This document shows positions 32,773-38,337 of a stretch of DNA of 38,337 nucleotides, in pieces; the stretch's first letter is position 1, and each line of letters begins with the position of its first letter. The notes beneath the pieces are model-generated. The model did not search any database, had not been told where the DNA came from, and saw nothing but the letters and a program-made list of their open reading frames with translations. Both the position numbers and the translations under genes were made by a program. Source of the DNA: Chloroflexota bacterium (GTDB lineage Bacteria; Chloroflexota; Limnocylindria; Limnocylindrales; CSP1-4); contig PMBR01000130.1 of assembly GCA_003152995.1 (NCBI GenBank), forward strand, positions 7,376 to 45,712, written 5' to 3'.

Positions 32773-33810
32773 CCCGAAGCGGCGGTAGTCGGCAATGACG
32801 CGCGCGGCAACCGTCAGCGCCGCGTGGTTGCCATCGACCCAGGCAGGTCCACGAGCGGCCAGGTCGTCGAGTGCCCTCTCGTCGTCCAGCAGCTCGCAGA
32901 TCCGCGCAACCGCCTGCCCGGCGTCCGCGGCGTTCGCGACCGGCGGTTGAGTGGTGTAGGCCGAACCCTGGTCGAAGCGCATGACCACCGGGACGCCGGT
33001 GGACAGCGCCTCGATCTCATAGTTGCCCATCGCCCCGACCAGGAATTGTCCGAGGGCCAGGCGATGCCCGCGCATCAGCTCTGCCAGCTCATCGCGCGAC
33101 GCCGGCGCGACGATCGTGGCGTTCGGGCCGGCGACTGCCCTGGCCGCTTCGACTCCTTCCCCCTGGGCGACGATGGTGATGGTCGTTGCCGGCCGCTCGG
33201 CGGCCAGCATGCGGAGCACTTCGAGGATCGTCGTCAGCCCCTTGATAGGAGCCAGCCTGACGCCGACCAGGAGGTCGCGCCGCGTCGGGCGGGCCGGGTC
33301 GTCCGCCGCGAGCGGCCGGAAGCGGTCGGTCTCGATCGGGTTTGGCAGGAGGATCGCGTCGTCGCGGAACGGCCGGACCCACTGCTCCAGGTCCGGCGTG
33401 GCGTAGTAGACGAGCCCGGCGCGGCGCAGCAGCGGAGCCGTCTCGCGCCCCCAGAAACTTCGGGGCCGCACGCCGCGAATGTCGGTGCCGTGGACGTGAA
33501 TGGCGTACGGACGACCCGTCAGCGGCCCGACCATGCCCAGGCGGGCGTAGTGGACGTGGACCACGTCAAAATGGCCTCGCCGGACAGTCGCGGCGGCTCC
33601 GAGCAGCCCGGCGGCACGGAACGGCAGCGCCGCCGCCTTCCATGGGTATCGAAGGTTCGTGCGGAGCCGGAAAGGCTCCACGACGACCGCGTCCTCGCCG
33701 AGCTCCCGCATCGCCCGTGCCAGAGTGCTGCCGACGAAGGCGATGTCGTTGACGTGGGCTATCCGCAGTGGCCGCGGACGATGATCATCGGGCTCCAGAT
33801 CCCTGGCCAA
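32758..33810 (-). CDS. GT4 glycosyltransferase
   Basis: A 350-residue GT-B enzyme. It begins LRIAHVNDIAFVGSTLARAMRELG. FDVVHVHYARLGMVGPLTGRPYAIHVHGTDIRG is a classic GT4 acceptor-domain block. YYATPDLEQWVRPF and LLPNPIETDRFRPL link to the donor domain, which has DLLVGVRLAPIKGLTTILEVL, TITIVAQGEG and GQFLVGAMGNYEIEALSTGVPVVMRFD (the EIEALSTGVP phrase is the nucleotide-sugar pocket). TTG 33810 is supported by GGAGG four bases upstream. It stands alone on the minus strand at the right edge of the glycan locus, 95 bases downstream of the Nramp gene's stop codon, and could be co-transcribed with it. Sugar specificity is unknown. Confidence 0.88.
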   Translation of the reverse strand: MARDLEPDDHRPRPLRIAHVNDIAFVGSTLARAMRELGEDAVVVEPFRLRTNLRYPWKAAALPFRAAGLLGAAATVRRGHFDVVHVHYARLGMVGPLTGRPYAIHVHGTDIRGVRPRSFWGRETAPLLRRAGLVYYATPDLEQWVRPFRDDAILLPNPIETDRFRPLAADDPARPTRRDLLVGVRLAPIKGLTTILEVLRMLAAERPATTITIVAQGEGVEAARAVAGPNATIVAPASRDELAELMRGHRLALGQFLVGAMGNYEIEALSTGVPVVMRFDQGSAYTTQPPVANAADAGQAVARICELLDDERALDDLAARGPAWVDGNHAALTVAARVIADYRRFGLAPG

Positions 33811-33905
33811 TCTGCCTCCACGCCTCGCGGCGCCGTTGACTCACTGCGCTCGAACCGGCTCTCTGGCATCTTCGCACGGTCGAGGGCGGGTCGCCCGGCT
33901 TGCCG

Positions 33906-35189
33906 CTAGATCCCCATCACCGAGGTCGCAAGAAGTGTGAGCGACAGCACCACCAGAAGGGCGGTTCCGGCCCAGCCGATCGCCTGTAGTTTTCGCCCAC
34001 TGACGAGCGGACCCATCAACTGCTTGTCCGAAGCCAGGCGCATGACGAAAACGAGCACGAAGGGCAACAACAGGCAGTTGACGATTTGGGCGGTCAGCAT
34101 GACCTGGATAAGGCTGCTGGCTGGGACGATAAGGATGAAGAGGGCGGCGAAGACGACGAAGAAGATCATCAGGCCGTAGAACGCGGGTGCCTCTCGCAGG
34201 CGCCAATCTACGCCCGTTTCCCAGCCGAAGGCTTCGCATGCCGCGTAGGCGCTCGTAAGGGGCACCACTCCCAAGCCGAGGAACGACGCCGCCAGAAGGC
34301 CTACCGCGAACAGGACGGTTGCACCCGACCCGGCCAGCGGCGTGAGCGCGCCGGCGATCGACTGAACCGCGTCGGGCGAGTTGGTGTCGATCTGCCTGCC
34401 GGCCGAAAAGACCGCCGCGGCGCATGCCACGACGATGAACAGGGCGATCACATTGGTGAGCAGCGCACCGAAACCAACGTCGATCCGCTCGCCGACCAGG
34501 TCCTCGGGTCCCAGCCGCTTGTCCGCGACGTACGACTGGATGAAGGCCTGACCCCACGGCGTGATCGTGGTCCCAACCGTGGCCACGACGGCGACCCAGT
34601 AGGCGGGCGAGGTCGCGAGGCGCGGGATCACCAGCGACGAAGCGGCACGGCCCCAATCTGGATGAGCCAAAAGGGCCGACACGAAATAGGCGATGGAAAC
34701 GGCGATGCCCACCACCACGAAGATGTACTGGACCCACTTGAAGCTACCGCGCGTCAGCAGCACCACGACGACGACGGCTGCGATAAGAGCCCCGAGCCAG
34801 CTCTGCAGCCCGAGCAGAGTCACGGCAGCGCCACACCCGGCGAATTCGGCCACGATTGAGCCGAGGTTGGCGATCAGCATCGCCGTGATCATGAATGAGG
34901 CCCAGCGGACGCCGTATCGCTCCCGAACCAGCCCCGCGAGTCCCTGGCCGGTGGCGAGACCCAGGCGCGCACCTACCTCCTGGGTGAAGAACAGCACGAT
35001 CTGGCTGATCAGCAGGACCCAGAGCAGGTCGTAGCCGAACTTGGCACCGGCAACGGAGTAGGTGGTGATTCCGCCGGCGTCGTTGTCGGCGAAGCCACTG
35101 ACCAGGCCCGGGCCCAGCACTCCGAGAATGGCGGCGATGCGGACCCTGTTGACGGAGCGGGGGGTCAGCGCGAATGCCGGACCCCTCAT
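33906..35189 (-). CDS. Nramp-family divalent metal transporter with atypical metal-site motifs
   Basis: A 427-residue membrane protein with about 11 hydrophobic segments in the Nramp fold. Segment 1 begins ILGVLGPGLVSGFADNDAGGITTYSVAGAKFGYDLLWVLLISQ. The canonical DPGN metal motif is replaced by DNDAGG (Asp35-Gly40). In segment 6 the usual MPH is replaced by TTITPWGQAFIQSYV (207-221), so the coordinating Met is absent. Loss of that Met is known from Nramp-related magnesium transporters, which suggests Mg2+ or a hard divalent metal rather than Fe2+/Mn2+ (inference). ATG 35189 overlaps the upstream stop as ATGA, so it is translationally coupled to the PRC/MgtE-N/CBS protein, a likely partner or regulator. 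The longer frame to 36467 is a shadow of that gene. Confidence 0.88.
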   Translation of the reverse strand: MRGPAFALTPRSVNRVRIAAILGVLGPGLVSGFADNDAGGITTYSVAGAKFGYDLLWVLLISQIVLFFTQEVGARLGLATGQGLAGLVRERYGVRWASFMITAMLIANLGSIVAEFAGCGAAVTLLGLQSWLGALIAAVVVVVLLTRGSFKWVQYIFVVVGIAVSIAYFVSALLAHPDWGRAASSLVIPRLATSPAYWVAVVATVGTTITPWGQAFIQSYVADKRLGPEDLVGERIDVGFGALLTNVIALFIVVACAAAVFSAGRQIDTNSPDAVQSIAGALTPLAGSGATVLFAVGLLAASFLGLGVVPLTSAYAACEAFGWETGVDWRLREAPAFYGLMIFFVVFAALFILIVPASSLIQVMLTAQIVNCLLLPFVLVFVMRLASDKQLMGPLVSGRKLQAIGWAGTALLVVLSLTLLATSVMGI

Positions 35190-36460
35190 CGCTCCGAAGT
35201 CCCGGAGCGGCTGAACAGCCGGGGTAGGCGTCGCTTGGACTGCTGGGGCAGCAGCGTGTCCATGGCGTCGTCGACAGTGACGATGCCCTCGAGCCGGCCT
35301 TCCGCGTCGACCACGGGCACCGCCAGCAGGTTGTAGCGAGCCACCAGCTCGGTGACCTCTTCTTCGCTGGCGTCCGTCTTCACGGCGACAGGCTCGGCAA
35401 ACATGAAGGTGGCTATGCAGGTGCTCGGCTTGGCGACGATCAGGTCGCGCAGCGACAACACTCCAACGAGCTTCTCGTCGTCGTCGGTCACGTACACGTA
35501 GTAGATGGTCTCGGCGTCGGGCTCGAGGTCGCGCAAACGGTCGATCGTCTCGGCGGCGGTCAGGCTGGCCGGCACCGCGACGAATTCGGTCGTCATGATG
35601 CCGCCCGCCGTGTCCTCGGCGTAGGTCATGAGTTCCTGTACCTCGTCCGCCTCTTCCTTCTCCATGAGGCCCAGGATTTCCACCCGGCTTTCGTCCGACA
35701 GGTCGGCCACCAGGTCGGCGGCTTCGTCCGGGTCCATCTCCTCGAGGATGTCGGCCGCTCGCCCCGGCTCGAGGTCTTCGAGGATGTCGACCTGGGTCTC
35801 GGGCTCCATCTCCCCGATGGCGTCGGCTGCCGCCTCGTCGTCCAGAGAGGCGATGACACCCACTCGGTCGTTGCGGCTCAGCTGGTCGATGATCGTCGCC
35901 AGGTCCGCCGGGTGGAGTTCGGCAAGGCCCTTGTGGGGCACGCGCAGCTTGACACTGGCGATCGTCCGCTCGACCGGATCGACGTCCTCCCAGTCGATGT
36001 AGCGCTCCGGCACGGCTCGATGGAAGCCCCGGGCGATGACTCGCCACGGCCCCTCGATGCCGAGCCGGCGGAGCAGCCCGGAGGCGCCCACGTCCACGGC
36101 GACCAGATGAAGCGCGCCTTCGACCTCGTCGAGCCGGAGGTCGTTGACGCGGACGACCTTGCGGCCGTCGATGTCCACGATCTGGCGGTCCATCAGATCC
36201 AGCTTCAGGCGGATCTCGTTGGGACGCTGGTGGAACTTGCTGATGTCGATGGCAGTCGTGCCCAGCGTCGCCCCGCTGGGGTCGAGCGAACTGACCGAAT
36301 GCCAGGCCAGAAAGATCTCCCGGCCGTTCGTCTTGACCACGATTCCGGTCACAGGCGGATACCGATCGCCGATGGCGACGATCAGGTCGGCAACCGTTCC
36401 GATCGGCTCGCCCAGCTTGTCGCGCACGGGACGGCCGATCGCCTGGCTCAGATAGAGCAT
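35186..36460 (-). CDS. PRC-barrel / MgtE N-domain / CBS-pair protein without transporter domain
   Basis: A 424-residue soluble protein. The N-terminal PRC-barrel-like module is MLYLSQAIGRPVRDKLGEPIGTVADLIV (1-85). A second related region (about 85-170) precedes a MgtE N-type helical superfamily domain (about 180-285: LAELHPADLATIIDQLSR, MEPETQVDILEDLEPGRAADILEEMDPDEAADLVADLSDE) rich in Glu and Asp. Two CBS domains follow (about 290-410; TAGGIMTTEFVAVPASLTAAETI, then ATFMFAEPVAVKTDASEEEVTELV). In MgtE these same parts sense cytosolic Mg2+ and gate the channel, but here the membrane domain is missing. ATG 36460 has GAGGTGG upstream and gives the PRC start; the longer frame to 36664 is not supported. 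It overlaps the Nramp gene by four bases. Control of that transporter by Mg2+ is my inference. Confidence 0.88.
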   Translation of the reverse strand: MLYLSQAIGRPVRDKLGEPIGTVADLIVAIGDRYPPVTGIVVKTNGREIFLAWHSVSSLDPSGATLGTTAIDISKFHQRPNEIRLKLDLMDRQIVDIDGRKVVRVNDLRLDEVEGALHLVAVDVGASGLLRRLGIEGPWRVIARGFHRAVPERYIDWEDVDPVERTIASVKLRVPHKGLAELHPADLATIIDQLSRNDRVGVIASLDDEAAADAIGEMEPETQVDILEDLEPGRAADILEEMDPDEAADLVADLSDESRVEILGLMEKEEADEVQELMTYAEDTAGGIMTTEFVAVPASLTAAETIDRLRDLEPDAETIYYVYVTDDDEKLVGVLSLRDLIVAKPSTCIATFMFAEPVAVKTDASEEEVTELVARYNLLAVPVVDAEGRLEGIVTVDDAMDTLLPQQSKRRLPRLFSRSGTSER

Positions 36461-36799
36461 GTGCCACCTCGACGGCGGGTCGCCCCGCCCGTCGGTGGCG
36501 CGCCGCTGTGGCGCGAACCGCTTAGAAGGCGAAGCGGACCAGAGAGTGGATGTCGGCGCGTCGGGCGCCGCAGGTACTGGGTCCGGTCTCCACTGAGGGA
36601 GATATCCTCCGAAAGCGTGTTGGGGCTGGTCAGGAGGCGCGGCTACATGCCCCACCGACCACATGGAGTGTAGCCCCGGGCGAGGGGGAGGGTCAACGGC
36701 GCCGAGGAGGTAGATGAACGCATCCGGAGGTGGGCGGACGAAGAATTGTGAACGTAAGTACGACTGCCGCTGCTTCGCCTGTTACGGCAACATGGCGGG
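36461..36799. other. intergenic divergent region between metal operon and diguanylate cyclase
   Basis: There are 339 bases without a supported gene. The region must hold both divergent promoters, but I cannot identify a confident -35/-10 pair on either strand. I compared the minus strand with the conserved core of the M-box Mg2+ riboswitch (GGTGAGGCTCCT) and did not find it. The clearest structure is the inverted repeat at 36641-36675. Confidence 0.4.
36641..36675 (-). promoter_or_regulatory. inverted repeat / leader hairpin upstream of metal operon
   Basis: GGCTACA and TGTAGCC form a perfect seven-base stem around 21 bases, inside which CCA/TGG can pair further. It lies about 180 bases upstream of ATG 36460 on the minus strand, in a position suited to an operator or an RNA leader element. 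No known riboswitch class was recognised. Confidence 0.35.
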
Positions 36800-38257
36800 G
36801 TGCGAAATATTCGCTTGGGGCATGCTTCCACTGTGAGCCCATGGTCCTCTACAAATAGCGGAGACCGTTCGCCCAAACTCGGCCCGCAGTCGATCTCGCT
36901 GACCTGGACCCTGCTCTCGATCTCGATCGCGCTCCTTCTCGGGCAAGCTGTGATCGGTTTCGTGGTGGGTCGAAACGGCCTCGCCGATCTCGGCCTCGCA
37001 ATAGCGACCGCCTTGCTCGTTGCCTCGGCCGTGCTGAATGCCCGGGCCACGGGCATCCTCGTAGAACGGCGCCACTCGGAGGCCGAGAGCTTCGGCCGGC
37101 TGCTCCAGGCTCTGTCGCGCTCCGTGTCTCCCAACGCGGTCATCGAGGCCATCGTCAACGAACTCGGGAGCGCCACTCGGGCGGACCACGTGGCGGTCGT
37201 GCAGATGCAACCCGGCGGAACCGTGCTCGACGTGAGTTTCGTGTCGATGGCGCCAGGATCGCAGGCCTCGAATACCGTCATGCCGATCCGGCAGTTGGAG
37301 CCCGTCGAGACACGACGGTTGCGCACTGGGCCGCGTCTCGCGAGCGACCCGACCGTCCGTGTCGGCGCATCTGGTCGCGCCGAAGATGCGCCCGAGGACG
37401 TCGCGGCGCGTGGCAAGTCTCTGGCCTGGGAGGCAAAGGGCGAGAGGCGCGATCCACCCGGGCGTCCACGGAGCCGCTCGCGACGCACCGAGTCGGACCC
37501 AGCGATCAATGGATCCGCCGACAACGCCCGTGACATGGCGGACCAGATCGCCTATTGGTTGCGGGATGCGTACGGTCTTCGCAACACTCTGGCCGCGCCC
37601 CTGATTGATGGCGAAGCCATCGTCGGGGCGATCGTGCTGTCGCGCCGCACCAGCGAGCCCTGGACGGATTCATCGGTTCGGTTGCTGAACAGCGCCGCCG
37701 GCGAGACGACGGCCGCGCTGAAGCGGGTCTACTCGCATCAGGCAGCGGAAGTGGCGGCGCGGACCGATCAGCTCACTCATCTGCCGAATCGGCGCTACTT
37801 CGACGAGTACTGCACCCTCATAGCGAGCCGCCGGCGGGCGTCCGACCGGGTCGCGATCCTGGCCGTCGACGTCGACCATTTCAAACGACTCAACGACATG
37901 TACGGGCACCAGACAGGCGACGAGGTGCTGCGGGCTATTGGAAACGCGATCCAGACATCGGTTCGTGAAGAAGATGTGCCGGCCCGCTACGGCGGTGAGG
38001 AGTTCATGGTCCTGCTGCGGAACCCGAACCATGGCGTGGCCATGGAGATCGGCGAGCGGATCCGCACCACCGTGCGCGAACTGGAGTTGATCGAAGCGGG
38101 CGTGACCGACCGCGTGACCGTGTCGATCGGAGTGGCATCGGGGCTTGCTGCCGACGAGCCCATCGCGGAGATCGTGGAGCGAGCGGATCGGGCGCTCTAT
38201 GCGGCCAAACGCACCGGGCGCGACCGCGTCATCGAGGCCTGGCCCTCGGACGTGTAG
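36800..38257 (+). CDS. GAF-GGDEF diguanylate cyclase, membrane-anchored
   Basis: A protein of up to 485 residues. Two membrane segments (about 32-56 and 61-80) are followed by a GAF-like sensor region (about 95-310) and a GGDEF domain (about 318-485). The GAF region is split by a basic, Pro/Arg/Ser-rich insert of roughly 75 residues (168-245), probably disordered. In the cyclase domain, TDQLTHLPNRRYFDEY opens the fold, VDVDHFKRLND gives the metal-binding Asp357, and GGEEF (398-402) is the intact active-site signature. Arg389 and Asp392 form an RxxD inhibitory site exactly five residues before it, so product inhibition by c-di-GMP is expected. GTG 36800 is the longest start; GTG 36833 is an alternative. 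C-di-GMP commonly controls exopolysaccharide synthesis, which may link it to the locus (inference). Confidence 0.9.
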   Translation: MRNIRLGHASTVSPWSSTNSGDRSPKLGPQSISLTWTLLSISIALLLGQAVIGFVVGRNGLADLGLAIATALLVASAVLNARATGILVERRHSEAESFGRLLQALSRSVSPNAVIEAIVNELGSATRADHVAVVQMQPGGTVLDVSFVSMAPGSQASNTVMPIRQLEPVETRRLRTGPRLASDPTVRVGASGRAEDAPEDVAARGKSLAWEAKGERRDPPGRPRSRSRRTESDPAINGSADNARDMADQIAYWLRDAYGLRNTLAAPLIDGEAIVGAIVLSRRTSEPWTDSSVRLLNSAAGETTAALKRVYSHQAAEVAARTDQLTHLPNRRYFDEYCTLIASRRRASDRVAILAVDVDHFKRLNDMYGHQTGDEVLRAIGNAIQTSVREEDVPARYGGEEFMVLLRNPNHGVAMEIGERIRTTVRELELIEAGVTDRVTVSIGVASGLAADEPIAEIVERADRALYAAKRTGRDRVIEAWPSDV

Positions 38258-38272
38258 CCGGCGGACGCGGGC

Positions 38273-38278
38273 TACCAT
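38273..38278 (+). promoter_or_regulatory. -10 box, leaderless start of the last gene
   Basis: TACCAT is followed by exactly seven bases and then ATG 38286, the spacing also seen at 16704 and 26090. It overlaps an inverted repeat (GTAGCC 38254-38259 / GGCTAC 38270-38275) that begins at the stop codon of the cyclase gene. Confidence 0.4.
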
Positions 38279-38285
38279 GGAAGAC

Positions 38286-38337
38286 ATGGATGAGCCTTCG
38301 CCGTCCGGGCAGTCGGCCCCGGTCGAGTCGTCGGCCC
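38286..38337 (+). CDS. 5' fragment of an unidentified gene
   Basis: ATG 38286 opens a frame that stays open to the window end (17 codons: MDEPSPSGQSAPVESSA). The only support is the -10 box placed seven bases upstream, in the same arrangement as other genes here, and the absence of a stop. The Ser/Pro/Ala-rich acidic start resembles the tails of several proteins in this window, such as the LCP proteins and the flippase at 29692. No function can be given. Confidence 0.4.
   Translation, partial: MDEPSPSGQSAPVESSA

Noticed and set aside
31151-32788. 545-residue plus-strand open frame overlapping the GT4 gene and the repeats
   Set aside because: Its C-terminal repeats are merely the translated minisatellite; the other frame encodes a clear glycosyltransferase coupled to the flippase.
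32317-33909. 530-residue plus-strand open frame opposite the last GT4 gene
   Set aside because: The minus strand carries the HVHGTDIRG and EIEALSTGVP motifs and a ribosome binding site; the plus frame has no recognisable feature.
36461-36680. M-box (ykoK) Mg2+ riboswitch upstream of the MgtE-type gene
   Set aside because: The conserved GGTGAGGCTCCT core was not found on the minus strand, so only an unassigned hairpin is reported.

Overview
The window is GC-rich bacterial chromosome, densely coded on both strands and dominated by one large exopolysaccharide or cell-wall-glycan biosynthesis locus of about 33 kb (roughly 450-33,810). It carries two LytR-CpsA-Psr (LCP) proteins, which in known systems attach glycopolymers to peptidoglycan. 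I see no outer-membrane export gene (no Wza-type porin or LPS assembly gene). Several genes have -10-type boxes almost touching the start codon, which suggests leaderless mRNAs. Together these fit a monoderm, high-GC lineage. Chloroflexota (Limnocylindria-like) is my best inference and an actinobacterium is the alternative; nothing in the window proves either.

Layout. 1-309: 3' end of a FabG-like reductase. 452-2062 (+): first LCP protein. 2207-10707 (-): a seven-gene glycan operon, read right to left: Wzy-like polymerase, a glycosyltransferase with a flippase-like N-terminus, a GT2 enzyme, a GT4 enzyme, a small membrane-anchored unknown, a Wzx-like flippase and another GT-B enzyme. 10982-18015 (+): secreted multidomain glycoside hydrolase, O-antigen-ligase-type membrane protein, anchored glycine-rich repeat protein and UDP-glucose dehydrogenase. 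18047-19516 (-): initiating polyprenyl glycosylphosphotransferase, divergent from the second LCP gene (19608-21047, +). 21415-25021 (+): UDP-HexNAc dehydrogenase, WecA-like phosphotransferase and a nucleotide-sugar epimerase/dehydratase. 25052-26008 (-): GalE-like epimerase. 26103-32567 (+): three overlapping GT4 genes (two of them tandem paralogues), a second flippase and a further GT4. 32758-33810 (-): a last GT4. Then comes a two-gene metal transport unit on the minus strand (PRC/MgtE-N/CBS protein, then an Nramp-type transporter), a diguanylate cyclase (36800-38257, +) and the first 17 codons of a final gene.

How the genes fit together. The dehydrogenases and epimerases would supply UDP-glucuronate, UDP-HexNAc-uronate and epimerised sugars. 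The two membrane phosphotransferases would start lipid-linked glycans. About eight glycosyltransferases would extend them, two flippases would export them, the Wzy-like and ligase-like proteins would polymerise or transfer them, and the LCP proteins would fix them to the wall. The secreted hydrolase could trim or release the product. Two initiators, two flippases and two LCP proteins suggest two glycans, or one heteropolymer with two assembly branches. The nearby diguanylate cyclase is a possible, unproven, regulatory link.

I saw no tRNA, rRNA, CRISPR array, insertion sequence or phage gene. The most unusual items are the flippase/glycosyltransferase chimera at 7829-9241, the soluble MgtE-type sensor coupled to an atypical Nramp transporter at 33906-36460, the paired LCP proteins with a fused multi-pass membrane module, and a recurring near-leaderless promoter layout.
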